Numbered from the stretch's first letter, positions 26,198 through 35,909 are shown. The stretch: DNA of 64,000 nucleotides from Mesobaculum littorinae (GCF_004011175.1 NZ_RQXX01000008.1:1-64000); one strand, 5' to 3'. Made by a program: numbers and translations. The notes: generated by a model not told the origin, from the letters alone.

Positions 26198-27544
26198 ATG
26201 ACCGTCACCCGCTTTGCCCCCTCGCCCACGGGCTATATCCATATCGGCAACCTGCGCACCGCGCTTTTCAACTGGCTGATCGCGCGCAAGGCGGGAGGCG
26301 AGTTCATCCTGCGGCTGGACGACACCGACCCGGAGCGGTCGAAACAGGAATATGCCGACGCGATCCAGGAAGATCTGGAATGGCTGGGACTGACCTGGGA
26401 CCGCGTCGAACGGCAAAGCCAGCGGCTGGACCGCTACGCCGCCGCCGCCGACGCGCTGCGCGACAAGGGCCGGTTCTACGAGGCGTTCGAGACCCCGACC
26501 GAGCTGGACCTCAAGCGCAAGAAGCAGCTGAACATGGGCCGCCCGCCGGTCTACGACCGGGCCGCGCTGGCGCTGTCGGAGGAAGACAAGGCGCGCCTGC
26601 GTGCAGACCGCGGCGCCGGCGTTTGGCGCTTCAAGCTGGATCACGAGCGGATCGAGTGGGAGGACGGGATCCTGGGGCCGATCTCGATCGATGCGGCCAG
26701 CGTGTCGGACCCGGTGCTGATCCGCGCCGACGGTCAGGTTCTCTACACCATCGCGTCGGTCGTGGACGACACCGACATGGGGGTGACCCATGTCGTGCGC
26801 GGCTCGGACCACGTGACCAACACCGCCACCCAGATCCAGATCATGGGTGCACTGGGTCACGGGCATCCCTCCTTCGCACACCATTCGCTGCTGACCGGCC
26901 CGCAGGGCGAGGCGCTGTCGAAGCGGCTGGGCACCCTGTCGCTGCGCGACCTGCGCGCCGCGGGGATCGAGCCCATGGCGCTGCTCAGCCTGATGGCCCG
27001 GCTGGGCTCGGCCGATCCGGTCGAGCTGCAGTCCAGCCACGACGACCTGATCGCGGGGTTCGACATCTCGCGCTTTGGCGCGGCGCCCACGAAGTTCGAC
27101 CCCGAAGCGCTGAAACCGCTGACAGCCCGGGTCCTGGCGCAGAAGCCCTATGCCGAGATGGCGGACGAGATCGCCGCCCTAGGCGTGCCCGATGCGCTGG
27201 CCCCGCGGTTCTGGGAGGTGGTGCGCGAGAACATCGCCACGCGGACCGAGATCGCGGGCTGGTGGGACGTTCTGAACGGCCGCGCCCAGCCGGTGGTTTC
27301 GGACGAGGACGCGGGCTTCATCTCGGACGCCGCCGCCCTGCTGCCCCCCCATCCCTACGGGCCCGATACCTGGGGCGCGTGGACGCAGGCCGTAAAAGAA
27401 GCGACGGGCCGCAAGGGCAAAGGGCTTTTCATGCCGCTGCGGATGGCAGTGACGGGCCGGCAGCGGGGACCGGAAATGGCCGAGGTCATGGAGCTTCTGC
27501 AAGCCCCCCCCGCCATCGCGACAGGTCATACGCCCCGCGCGTGA
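26198..27544 (+). CDS. gltX: Glutamyl-tRNA synthetase (short, second-type GluRS)
   Basis: Charges tRNA with glutamate. The 448-residue protein has the class I signature PSPTGYIHIGNLRTALFNW (HIGN for HIGH), LRLDDTDPERSKQEYADAI, the RGSDHVTNTATQIQIM segment and the second signature EALSKRLGTLS. It lacks the zinc-binding cysteines of E. coli GluRS. Alphaproteobacteria usually carry two gltX genes, one for tRNA-Glu and one that can also act on tRNA-Gln for later amidation; this shorter form fits one of those paralogs, but which tRNA it prefers cannot be read here. RBS GAAGGAGA precedes ATG 26198. Confidence 0.94.
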   Translation: MTVTRFAPSPTGYIHIGNLRTALFNWLIARKAGGEFILRLDDTDPERSKQEYADAIQEDLEWLGLTWDRVERQSQRLDRYAAAADALRDKGRFYEAFETPTELDLKRKKQLNMGRPPVYDRAALALSEEDKARLRADRGAGVWRFKLDHERIEWEDGILGPISIDAASVSDPVLIRADGQVLYTIASVVDDTDMGVTHVVRGSDHVTNTATQIQIMGALGHGHPSFAHHSLLTGPQGEALSKRLGTLSLRDLRAAGIEPMALLSLMARLGSADPVELQSSHDDLIAGFDISRFGAAPTKFDPEALKPLTARVLAQKPYAEMADEIAALGVPDALAPRFWEVVRENIATRTEIAGWWDVLNGRAQPVVSDEDAGFISDAAALLPPHPYGPDTWGAWTQAVKEATGRKGKGLFMPLRMAVTGRQRGPEMAEVMELLQAPPAIATGHTPRA

Positions 27545-27557
27545 CCGGTCGGAGGAC

Positions 27558-27590
27558 GCCTCCGGCGGGAGTATTTTCGAAGAGAAGAAA
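27558..27590 (+). repeat. Intergenic repeat with GGGAGTATTT core, copy 1
   Basis: GCCTCCGGCGGGAGTATTT then TCGAAGAGAAGAAA lies between the convergent ends of gltX and the SDR gene. A second copy with the same GGGAGTATTTxCGAAGA core occurs inverted at 29020-29060. The GGAGG-ACG-CCTCC at 27551-27563 just before it forms a short hairpin, so this copy may act as a two-way terminator. I recall this motif as common in intergenic DNA of Rhodobacteraceae. Confidence 0.55.
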
Positions 27591-27593
27591 CCG

Positions 27594-28262
27594 CTACCAC
27601 GGGATCGGGCGGCCGGCGTAGTCGTAAAAGCCGCCAGTGTCTTTCGCCGAAAGGCCGTCCAGAACGTCCAGCAGGCGGGCGGCGGCATCGTCGGGTGTGG
27701 TCTTGTCGTGGTCGGGGTAGGCAGCGGTGAAATCCGTTGCCACCGTGCCGGGATGCAGCGCGACGCAAATGGCATACGGATGGGTGCGCCGCAACTCGAT
27801 CGCCGCGCCATGCACGATCTGGTTCAGCGCGGCCTTCGACGCCCTGTAGGAGTGCCAGCCACCCAAACGGTTGTCGCCGATCGATCCGACCCGGGCCGAG
27901 AGCGCCGCCACGACCGTGCGCCGCTCGCGTGGCAACAGGCGCAGGCCATGCTTCAGCACCAGCGCCGGACCGATGGCATTCACCGCGTAGCTTTGTGCCA
28001 GGCGCTCTGCGTCCATCTCGGCCAGCGACTTCTCGGGGCGCCCGGCCCCGGGGCTGAGCGCGCCTGTAGCAAGGAGGATCGCATCGAACGTCCCCTCCAG
28101 CGCACCGAGACACCGGGCGACGCTGGCCTCGTCGGTGATCTCCAGCCCGTCGTCGCGGCGGGACAGGCCGGTCGCATCGGACCCACGCTGCCGAAGCGCC
28201 GCCATCAATGCGCCGCCGATCCCGCCCGACGCCCCGATGACAAGGGTGCGGTCAGTCGGCAT
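27594..28262 (-). CDS. SDR family oxidoreductase (CsgA-like)
   Basis: A 222-residue classical short-chain dehydrogenase. Visible are the cofactor loop VIGASGGIGGAL at residue 8, LLATGALSPG in the place of NNAG, the catalytic ALSARVGSIGDN serine and YRASKAALNQ (YxxxK), and a C-terminal HPGTVATDFT. The LATGAL variant and GWHSYRASKAALN are typical of the CsgA/CsgA-like SDRs, for which no firm substrate is known. It overlaps the upstream SDR gene by 11 bases (28252-28262), so the two are translationally coupled. Confidence 0.87.
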   Translation of the reverse strand: MPTDRTLVIGASGGIGGALMAALRQRGSDATGLSRRDDGLEITDEASVARCLGALEGTFDAILLATGALSPGAGRPEKSLAEMDAERLAQSYAVNAIGPALVLKHGLRLLPRERRTVVAALSARVGSIGDNRLGGWHSYRASKAALNQIVHGAAIELRRTHPYAICVALHPGTVATDFTAAYPDHDKTTPDDAAARLLDVLDGLSAKDTGGFYDYAGRPIPW

Positions 28263-28947
28263 AGATCATCTTCCGCGTCATGCCGCCATCGACGACCACC
28301 GTCTGCCCGGTGACGAAGCCGGCCTCCGCAAGCCAGGCCACAGCCCCGGCCACGTCCTCGGGCCGCCCGACGCGGCCCACCGGGTGCTGCCGATGGTCGA
28401 CAGGCCGCAGGTCCCCGTTCGCCGAGATCCACCCCGGCGCAACCGCGTTGACCCGCACGTCGGGCCCGAGACTGACCGCCAAAGCATGCGTCAGCGCCTC
28501 GAGCCCGCCTTTCGCGGCGGCATAGGGTTCGCAATCGGGCTCGGACATCGCCGCCCGGGTCGAGGTGATGTTGACCACCGCACCCCCGGCAGTGCGCAAG
28601 GCGCGCGCCCCGTGCTTGACCATCAGCATCGGGCCGGTCAGCCCGGCGCCAAGCCACGCCTGCCAGTCCTCCAGCGCGAGCGTCTCGACCGGCCCAGCCT
28701 CGGGCGACGCGATCCCGGCGTTGTTGACCAGAAGATCGACCCGCGTCTCCCCTTCCCAGAAGGCGCGCACCTGCGCCTCATCCGACACATCGACCACCCG
28801 GAGCTCCACCCCCTCGCGCTCCAACTGCTTCAACCCGGGCGCGTCGCGATCCAGAGCCGCCACCTGCCAGCCCCGCTCCAGAAAATGCGCCACCAGCGCC
28901 GATCCTATCAGCCCCGCCGCTCCGGTAATCACCGCACGCCTCGCCAT
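28252..28947 (-). CDS. SDR family oxidoreductase
   Basis: A 231-residue classical short-chain dehydrogenase with ITGAAGLIGSALV at residue 7, LLVNNAGIASPEAG, the ITSTRAAMSEPDCEP serine segment, catalytic YAAAKGGLEALT and the C-terminal GRVGRPEDVAGAVAWLAEAG then VVVDGGMTRKM typical of this family. The first beta strand carries D (ALDRDAPGL), which suggests NAD rather than NADP. Substrate is unknown. It is the first of two coupled minus-strand SDR genes and is divergent from leuA across a 447-bp gap. Confidence 0.87.
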   Translation of the reverse strand: MARRAVITGAAGLIGSALVAHFLERGWQVAALDRDAPGLKQLEREGVELRVVDVSDEAQVRAFWEGETRVDLLVNNAGIASPEAGPVETLALEDWQAWLGAGLTGPMLMVKHGARALRTAGGAVVNITSTRAAMSEPDCEPYAAAKGGLEALTHALAVSLGPDVRVNAVAPGWISANGDLRPVDHRQHPVGRVGRPEDVAGAVAWLAEAGFVTGQTVVVDGGMTRKMIYAD

Positions 28948-29019
28948 GCCCACACCCCCTCGCACTGCCACCTCGGACGTCGCGCCATCTAGCCCGCAAC
29001 CGGACAGGGCCCATCCCCT

Positions 29020-29060
29020 GCATTCTCTTCTTCGGAAATACTCCCGGGGGAGTCCGCCGG
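29020..29060 (-). repeat. Intergenic repeat with GGGAGTATTT core, copy 2
   Basis: On the minus strand this reads CCGGCGGACTCCCCCGGGAG followed by TATTTCCGAAGAAGAGAATG. It shares the GGGAGTATTTxCGAAGA core and GAGAA tail with the copy at 27558-27590 but in opposite orientation. It lies between divergent genes, so here it cannot simply be a shared terminator. Confidence 0.5.
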
Positions 29061-29196
29061 CACGGCGGACGGGGGCGGGCAACCCCCGCGCCACCCCCCC
29101 GCACCAGACCCTCCGGGCGGCGGGCCCCACCCTCCGCCCCGGAGGGTGGGGAGGACAGGCGCGGCGCGGAACGCGCCTCCGCATGGCAACGGGGGG

Positions 29197-29224
29197 TTTT
29201 CATTCCCGACCGCGGCCCTATACT
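29197..29224 (+). promoter_or_regulatory. Candidate promoter of the leu leader transcript
   Basis: TTTTCA (29197-29202, four of six matches to TTGACA), a 16-base spacer and TATACT (29219-29224, one mismatch from TATAAT). The predicted start of transcription, seven to eight bases after the -10, falls on or next to the A of the leader peptide ATG at 29232. The leader peptide would then be made from a leaderless mRNA. Confidence 0.5.
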
Positions 29225-29231
29225 TCGCCGC

Positions 29232-29324
29232 ATGACCGCGACCCGACATAACGCCCGCGCCCGCCCCGGCCTTCCGGCCGGCGCTGCGCGTGCCCGCGGC
29301 CTGCTTCTCCTTACGCGCCTCTGA
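29232..29324 (+). CDS. leuL: Leucine leader peptide (attenuator ORF)
   Basis: A 30-residue ORF, MTATRHNARARPGLPAGAAR followed by ARGLLLLTRL, 70 bases upstream of leuA. Its last eight codons include five leucines (CTG CTT CTC CTT ... CTC), four of them in a row, which is what an attenuation leader for a leucine gene should have. The Leu codons lie in the loop of a hairpin whose descending arm can also pair with a later segment. The stop codon TGA falls inside the start of the next hairpin. Such leaders are known for leu operons of proteobacteria in general; this one is called from sequence alone. Confidence 0.72.
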   Translation: MTATRHNARARPGLPAGAARARGLLLLTRL

Positions 29325-29350
29325 GCGTGCCTTTCCGGCGCGCCGCTCAG
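29286..29350 (+). promoter_or_regulatory. leuA attenuator: mutually exclusive hairpins
   Basis: Segment 1 GCGCGT (29286-29291) pairs with segment 2 ACGCGC (29313-29318), enclosing the Leu codons. CGCGCC of segment 2 (29314-29319) can instead pair with GGCGCG (29337-29342). That same right arm is needed for a third hairpin, CTGAGCG (29321-29327) with CGCTCAG (29344-29350), plus TGCC/GGCG inside. A ribosome stalled at the Leu codons would favour the middle pairing and prevent the last one. There is no T-run after 29350, so the final hairpin may work with Rho or by blocking translation. Confidence 0.6.
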
Positions 29351-29394
29351 GGGTGGACCAGCGCCGGGCCAAGGAGAAACAGAGGAATACCCCA

Positions 29395-30972
29395 ATGACG
29401 ACCGACATTTCCCAGGACCGCGTTCTGATCTTCGACACCACGCTGCGTGACGGGGAACAATCCCCCGGCGCCACGATGAGCCACGCCGAAAAGCTGGAGA
29501 TCGCGGCGATGCTCGACGAGATGGGCGTCGACATCATCGAGGCCGGCTTCCCGATCGCGTCCGAGGGCGATTTCGCCGCGGTGAAGGCTATTGCCGAACA
29601 GTCGGGCAACGCCACGATCTGCGGTCTTGCCCGCGCCAACCCCAAGGACATCGACCGCTGCTGGGAGGCCGTGCGTCACGCGAAATCGCCGCGCATCCAC
29701 ACCTTCATCGGCACCTCGCCGCAACACCGCGCCATCCCGAACCTCGACATGGACCAGATGGCCGAGCGCATCCACGAGACGGTCAGCCACGCCCGCAACC
29801 TCTGCGACAACATCCAGTGGTCGCCGATGGACGCCACGCGGACCGAGTGGGACTACCTCAAGCGCGTCGTCGGCATCGCGATCAAGGCCGGCGCCACGAC
29901 GATCAACATTCCCGACACGGTGGGCTATACCGCCCCGGTCGAATCGGCCGACCTGATCCGCCGCCTGATCGCCGAGGTCGAGGGCGCCGAGGACATCATC
30001 TTCGCCACCCACTGCCATAACGACCTGGGCATGGCGACGGCCAACAGCCTCGCCGCGGTCGCAGGCGGCGCCCGGCAGGTCGAATGCACCATCAACGGCC
30101 TGGGCGAACGCGCCGGCAACACCGCGCTCGAAGAGATCGTGATGGCGCTCAAGGTGCGCAACGACATCCTGCCGTGGTCCACCCGCGTCGACAGCACCAA
30201 GATCATGAACATCTCGCGCCGCGTCGCGACGGTTTCGGGCTTTCCGGTGCAGTTCAACAAGGCGATCGTGGGCAAGAACGCCTTTGCCCACGAATCCGGC
30301 ATCCACCAGGACGGCATGCTGAAAAGCGCCGATACCTTCGAGATCATGCGCCCCGCCGACGTTGGGCTCAAGGAAACCAACCTGGTCCTGGGCAAGCACT
30401 CGGGCCGTGCCGCCCTGCGCTCGAAGCTCAAGGAGCTGGGCTTCGACCTCGCCGATAACCAGCTGTCGGACGTCTTCGTGCGGTTCAAGGCGCTCGCCGA
30501 CCGCAAGAAGGAGGTCTACGAGGACGACCTCGAGGCGCTGATGCGCGACCAGAGCCAGGGCCCCGGCAACGACCACCTGCAGATCCGCGACCTGCGGGTT
30601 ATCTGCGGCACCGAGGCGCCGCAATCGGCCGACCTGACGATGAGCGTGGGCGGCGAGGACCGGCAGGTCACCGCTGAGGGCGACGGCCCCGTCGACGCCG
30701 TATTCAAGGCGGTGCGCGAGGTCTTCCCGAACGAGGCGCGGCTGCAGCTCTATCAGGTCAGCGCCGTGACCGAAGGCACCGATGCGCAGGCCACGGTAAC
30801 CGTGCGGCTGGAGGAAGACGGCCGCGTCGTGACCGGCCAGTCGGCCGACACGGACACCGTCGTCGCCTCGGCCCGCGCCTACGTGACCGCGCTGAACCGG
30901 CTGCACCTGCGCCGGCAGACCGCTGGCGCAGGCTCGGACCGCAAGCAGATCAGCTACAAGGACGTGGTCTAG
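29395..30972 (+). CDS. leuA: 2-isopropylmalate synthase
   Basis: Condenses acetyl-CoA with 2-oxoisovalerate, the first committed step to leucine. The 525-residue protein has the TIM-barrel start FDTTLRDGEQSPGATM, the metal-binding THCHND and the INGLGERAGNTALEE and HESGIHQDGMLK signatures, and a C-terminal LeuA allosteric domain (DLTMSVGGEDRQVTAEGDGP) that binds leucine for feedback inhibition. AGAGGAA at 29381-29387 serves ATG 29395. It is preceded by a leucine attenuator and followed by a strong terminator, so it is its own transcription unit upstream of the mre operon. The order leuA-mreB is familiar from Rhodobacteraceae. Confidence 0.97.
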   Translation: MTTDISQDRVLIFDTTLRDGEQSPGATMSHAEKLEIAAMLDEMGVDIIEAGFPIASEGDFAAVKAIAEQSGNATICGLARANPKDIDRCWEAVRHAKSPRIHTFIGTSPQHRAIPNLDMDQMAERIHETVSHARNLCDNIQWSPMDATRTEWDYLKRVVGIAIKAGATTINIPDTVGYTAPVESADLIRRLIAEVEGAEDIIFATHCHNDLGMATANSLAAVAGGARQVECTINGLGERAGNTALEEIVMALKVRNDILPWSTRVDSTKIMNISRRVATVSGFPVQFNKAIVGKNAFAHESGIHQDGMLKSADTFEIMRPADVGLKETNLVLGKHSGRAALRSKLKELGFDLADNQLSDVFVRFKALADRKKEVYEDDLEALMRDQSQGPGNDHLQIRDLRVICGTEAPQSADLTMSVGGEDRQVTAEGDGPVDAVFKAVREVFPNEARLQLYQVSAVTEGTDAQATVTVRLEEDGRVVTGQSADTDTVVASARAYVTALNRLHLRRQTAGAGSDRKQISYKDVV

Positions 30973-31002
30973 GTTACGCCCCGGACCGAACGGCCCATGA
31001 CC

Positions 31003-31039
31003 GGGGGGCGGCGCGCATGGCGGGCCGCCCCCTTTTTTT
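31003..31039 (+). terminator. Intrinsic terminator of leuA
   Basis: GGGGGGCGGC (31003-31012) pairs with GCCGCCCCC (31024-31032), followed at once by seven Ts (31033-31039). It lies 31 bases after the leuA stop codon and separates leuA from the mre operon. Confidence 0.93.
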
Positions 31040-32447
<1,408 letters not shown>

Positions 32448-32528
32448 CCCGACAGGGGGTGCACCCGGTGCCCCCGCGCTGGAACCGCCCGCCCTGCCGA
32501 TCGGGGCGTGGCCCGAAGGGAAGGCGGA

Positions 32529-33437
32529 ATGGCAAGCGACCGCGGCCAGACGCAGCAATTCACCCGCCCCGTCCGGCGCATCGTTCTGGGGACGATGATA
32601 CTGTGCCTGTTGGGCCTGTTCCTGTTCTGGCGGATCGATTCCCCCCGTGCCGAACGCGCCCGCGCCCAGATCGTCGACACCGTCGTGCCGTCGTTCGACT
32701 GGGCGCTGCTGCCGGTGACCAAGGTCGCCGGCATGATCGAGGATTTCCACTCCTACACACGGATCTATGAACAGAACCAGGAGCTGCGGCGCGAACTGCA
32801 GCAGATGAAGGCCTGGAAAGAGGCGGCGCTGCAGCTGGAGCAGGAGAACGCCAAGCTGCTCGACCTCAACAAGGTCCGGCTGGATCCGTCGCTGACCTAC
32901 ATCACCGGCGTGGTGCTGGCCGACTCCGGATCGCCCTTCCGGCAGTCGGTGCTTTTGAACGTCGGCGCCCGCGACGGCATCCGCGACGGGTGGGCCACGA
33001 CAGACGGGCTGGGGCTGGCCGGCCGGATCTCGGGCGTGGGGCAGACGTCGTCGCGCGTGATCCTGCTGACCGACAGCAACAGCCGTATCCCAGTGACGAT
33101 TCAGCCCTCGGGCCAGCGCGCGATCCTGGCCGGTGACAACTCGGCCCTGCCGCCCATCGACTTCCTCGAAACGCCGGAACAGGTGCGCCCGGGCGACCGG
33201 GTGGTCAGCTCGGGCGACGGCGGCGTGTTTCCCGCGGGTCTTCTGGTGGGACAGGTCGCGATGGGCACCGACGGGCGGCTGCGGGTGCGGCTGGCGGTCG
33301 AGTACGACCGGCTGGAATACCTGCGCGTCCTGCGGTCGCAGGACACCGAGCGCCTGACCGATCCCGGCAACCTCGTGGTGCCGGGCAACAGCGGTCGCGC
33401 GACCATCGCCGACGCGGGAGAACCCGGAGATGGTTGA
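32529..33437 (+). CDS. mreC: Rod-shape determining protein MreC
   Basis: Bitopic membrane protein that links MreB filaments to the periplasmic wall-synthesis enzymes and activates PBP2. The 302 residues comprise a short basic cytoplasmic tail, one membrane helix (VLGTMILCLLGLFLFW, about 21-40), a coiled coil (YEQNQELRRELQQMKAWKEA) and the two beta-barrel domains (TYITGVVLADSGSPFRQSVL, GLAGRISGVGQTSSRVILL). Start ATG 32529 with AAGGCGG just upstream. Its end overlaps mreD by eight bases. Confidence 0.95.
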   Translation: MASDRGQTQQFTRPVRRIVLGTMILCLLGLFLFWRIDSPRAERARAQIVDTVVPSFDWALLPVTKVAGMIEDFHSYTRIYEQNQELRRELQQMKAWKEAALQLEQENAKLLDLNKVRLDPSLTYITGVVLADSGSPFRQSVLLNVGARDGIRDGWATTDGLGLAGRISGVGQTSSRVILLTDSNSRIPVTIQPSGQRAILAGDNSALPPIDFLETPEQVRPGDRVVSSGDGGVFPAGLLVGQVAMGTDGRLRVRLAVEYDRLEYLRVLRSQDTERLTDPGNLVVPGNSGRATIADAGEPGDG

Positions 33438-33969
33438 TCCGGTCTCGACCCGGCGGCTGGTCTACCGGCTGGGCTTCGTCGCGCTGGCGGCGGGCTTCAT
33501 CTTCCTTCGGCTGCTGCCGTTCGAGGTCTCGGCCAACCGCGTGCCGGGCCCGGACCTGCCGGTGATCTTCGCCTTCGCCTGGGTGCTGCGCCGCCCCGAC
33601 TACGTGCCCGCGACGATGATCGCGGCGGTGATGCTGGTCTGCGACATCCTGTTCATGCGGCCTCTGGGTCTGTGGGCCGCCATCGTGCTGATCGGGCTGG
33701 AGTTCCTGCGGGCTCGTGAAAACCTGTCGCGCGATCTGCCCTTCGTCGTCGAATGGCTGATGGTCGCGGCCACGCTCGCGACGATGACTCTGGCGCAGAT
33801 CGCTGTGCTGGGGCTTTTCGTCGTGCCGCAACCGGCGCTGCAGATGAGCCTTGCGCACCTCGCCGTGACGGTGCTGAGCTATCCGGCCGCCGTGGTCATT
33901 TCGCGCTATGCGCTGGGGGTGACGAAGGCAGCCCCCGGAGCCGTCGACGCATTGGGACACAAGCTATGA
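33430..33969 (+). CDS. mreD: Rod-shape determining protein MreD
   Basis: A 179-residue integral membrane protein with about five helices (LVYRLGFVALAAGFIFLRLL, LPVIFAFAWVL, MIAAVMLVCDILFMRPLG, VEWLMVAATLATMTLAQIAV, LAHLAVTVLSYPAAVVI). MreD is part of the elongasome core with MreC, PBP2 and RodA and helps set the balance of PBP2 activation. Sequence conservation in the family is low, so the call rests mostly on topology and position, which is decisive: overlapping mreC by eight bases and mrdA by four. Confidence 0.93.
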   Translation: MVDPVSTRRLVYRLGFVALAAGFIFLRLLPFEVSANRVPGPDLPVIFAFAWVLRRPDYVPATMIAAVMLVCDILFMRPLGLWAAIVLIGLEFLRARENLSRDLPFVVEWLMVAATLATMTLAQIAVLGLFVVPQPALQMSLAHLAVTVLSYPAAVVISRYALGVTKAAPGAVDALGHKL

Positions 33970-35909
33970 GACAATCGCCTCGCGACACCGAAACCTCCTC
34001 GCGCCGGATCTCGCGCCGCGCGCTCGTCCTCGGCGGGCTGCAGACGGGCATGCTGGGTGTCCTGGGCTGGCGCATGCACCAGATGCAGGTCGATCAGGCC
34101 GACCAGTATCGGCTTCTGGCCGACGAGAACCGCATCAACATGCGGCTGATCGCCCCTGCCCGTGGCCTGATCTACGACCGCAATGGCGTGGCCCTGGCCG
34201 AGAACGCGCAGAACTACCGCATCGTCATCGTGCGCGAGGATGCAGGCGACGTCGATGCCGCCATCGCGCGGCTGAAGCAGCTGGTCGATCTCGACCCGGA
34301 CGAGCTGGAGCGCGCACTGCGCGAGGTCGAGCGCCGCTCGCCCTTCGTGCCGGTGACGCTGACCGACCAGCGTGCGTGGGAAGACGTGGCCGAGGTGGCG
34401 GTGAACGCCCCCGCCCTGCCCGGCATCACGCCCGATGTGGGCCTGACGCGCAACTATCCCATGGGCGCCGATTTCGCCCATATCGTGGGTTACGTGGGCC
34501 CGGTCAGCGACTATGACCTCGACCGCATGGACGACGACGACCCACTGTTGCAGATCCCGAAGTTCCAGATCGGCAAGACCGGGGTCGAGAACAAGCTTGA
34601 ACGCGACCTGCGCGGCAAGGCCGGATCGAAACGGATCGAGGTCAACGCCGCGGGCCGTGTGATGCGCGAGCTTGGCCGCGACGAGGGCATTCCCGGCAGC
34701 GACCTGCAGCTGACGATCGACAGCGGATTGCAGAACTTTACCCAGGCGCGGCTTTCGCTGGGCATGTCGGCGGCGGGCGTGGTGATGGACGTGCGCAACG
34801 GCGATCTTCTGGCGATCGGCTCGGCCCCGGCCTTCGATCCCAACAAGTTCGTGCGCGGCATCTCCAGCGTCGATTACAGCCTGCTGACCGACAACATCTA
34901 TCGCCCGCTGGCCAACAAGGCGGTGCAGGGCGCCTATCCGCCCGGCTCGACCTTCAAGATGATGGTGACGCTCGCCGCGCTCGAGGCCGGTGAGGTCACG
35001 CCCGACGAAACCATCTGGTGCGGCGGCTACACCAAGGTCGGCAACCGCCGGTTCCACTGCTGGAAGCGGGGCGGCCATGGTCACGTGAACCTGGAAGAAA
35101 GCCTGCAGCATTCCTGCGACGTCTACTATTTCGACCTGGCGCAGCGCGTGGGCATCGACCGGATCGCCGCCATGGCGCGGCGCTTCGGGCTGGGATCGCA
35201 TTTCGACCTGCCGATGTCGGCGGTCACCGCCGGCATCATGCCCGACAAGGCGTGGAAGACCGAGCGCTACGGGCAGGACTGGCGCGTGGGGGATTCGCTC
35301 AACGCTGCCATCGGACAGGGCTATGTCCTGGCCTCGCCGCTGCAGCTGGCGGTGATGAACGCGCGCCTTGCCTCGGGCACCGCGATCGAGCCCCGGCTGG
35401 TCAAGTCCGAGGGCGGGATCGAAACCGAGGTCCGCGGCGCCGTCTCGCTGGGGCTGAACGAAAATCACCTGCGCATGGTGCGCAAGGGGATGTACGCCGT
35501 GTCGAACACCCGGCGCGGCACGGGCTACGGCGCCCGGATCGCCGACGACACGATGCTGATGGCGGGCAAGTCCGGCACCTCGCAGGTGCGCAACATCACC
35601 GCGGCCGAACGCGCGCGGGGCGTCACCTCGAACGCCGACCTGCCGTGGGAGCGGCGTGACCACGCGCTGTTCGTGGCCTTCGCCCCTTACGAGAACCCGC
35701 GCTACGCGGTGTCGGTCGTGGTCGAACATGGCGGCGGCGGGTCCAGCGTCGCCGGTCCCATCGCCCGCGACATCCTGCTTTACGCCCTGCATGGCGGCCT
35801 GCCGCCGCTGGAAAGCTACCCCTCCTACCAGCGGGACGAGATCCGCGTGATGCAGGAAAGCCTGCCGCTCAGGGGGGCGGAGGGGGGCGAGGAAAGCAGC
35901 CGCGCATGA
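33966..35909 (+). CDS. mrdA: Penicillin-binding protein 2 (elongasome transpeptidase)
   Basis: Cross-links new side-wall peptidoglycan together with the glycosyltransferase RodA. The 647-residue protein has one N-terminal membrane anchor (LVLGGLQTGMLGVLGWR), a PBP dimer/pedestal domain (APARGLIYDRNGVALAENAQNYRI region) and a transpeptidase domain with the active-site SxxK motif PPGSTFK (serine 328, lysine 331), the SxN-equivalent SCD at 383 and the KTG-equivalent KSGT at 535. A pair of cysteines (WCGGY...FHCWKRGGH) in the transpeptidase domain is usual for PBP2. Overlaps mreD and rodA by four bases each. Confidence 0.97.
   Translation: MRQSPRDTETSSRRISRRALVLGGLQTGMLGVLGWRMHQMQVDQADQYRLLADENRINMRLIAPARGLIYDRNGVALAENAQNYRIVIVREDAGDVDAAIARLKQLVDLDPDELERALREVERRSPFVPVTLTDQRAWEDVAEVAVNAPALPGITPDVGLTRNYPMGADFAHIVGYVGPVSDYDLDRMDDDDPLLQIPKFQIGKTGVENKLERDLRGKAGSKRIEVNAAGRVMRELGRDEGIPGSDLQLTIDSGLQNFTQARLSLGMSAAGVVMDVRNGDLLAIGSAPAFDPNKFVRGISSVDYSLLTDNIYRPLANKAVQGAYPPGSTFKMMVTLAALEAGEVTPDETIWCGGYTKVGNRRFHCWKRGGHGHVNLEESLQHSCDVYYFDLAQRVGIDRIAAMARRFGLGSHFDLPMSAVTAGIMPDKAWKTERYGQDWRVGDSLNAAIGQGYVLASPLQLAVMNARLASGTAIEPRLVKSEGGIETEVRGAVSLGLNENHLRMVRKGMYAVSNTRRGTGYGARIADDTMLMAGKSGTSQVRNITAAERARGVTSNADLPWERRDHALFVAFAPYENPRYAVSVVVEHGGGGSSVAGPIARDILLYALHGGLPPLESYPSYQRDEIRVMQESLPLRGAEGGEESSRA

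Noticed and set aside
29347-30906. Long open frame antisense to leuA
   Set aside because: Its translation is rich in Arg, Gly, His and Val with no domain, and it mirrors the strongly biased codons of leuA. Similar antisense frames oppose rpoH, comM, mrdA, nhaA, the binding protein and the FecCD permeases.
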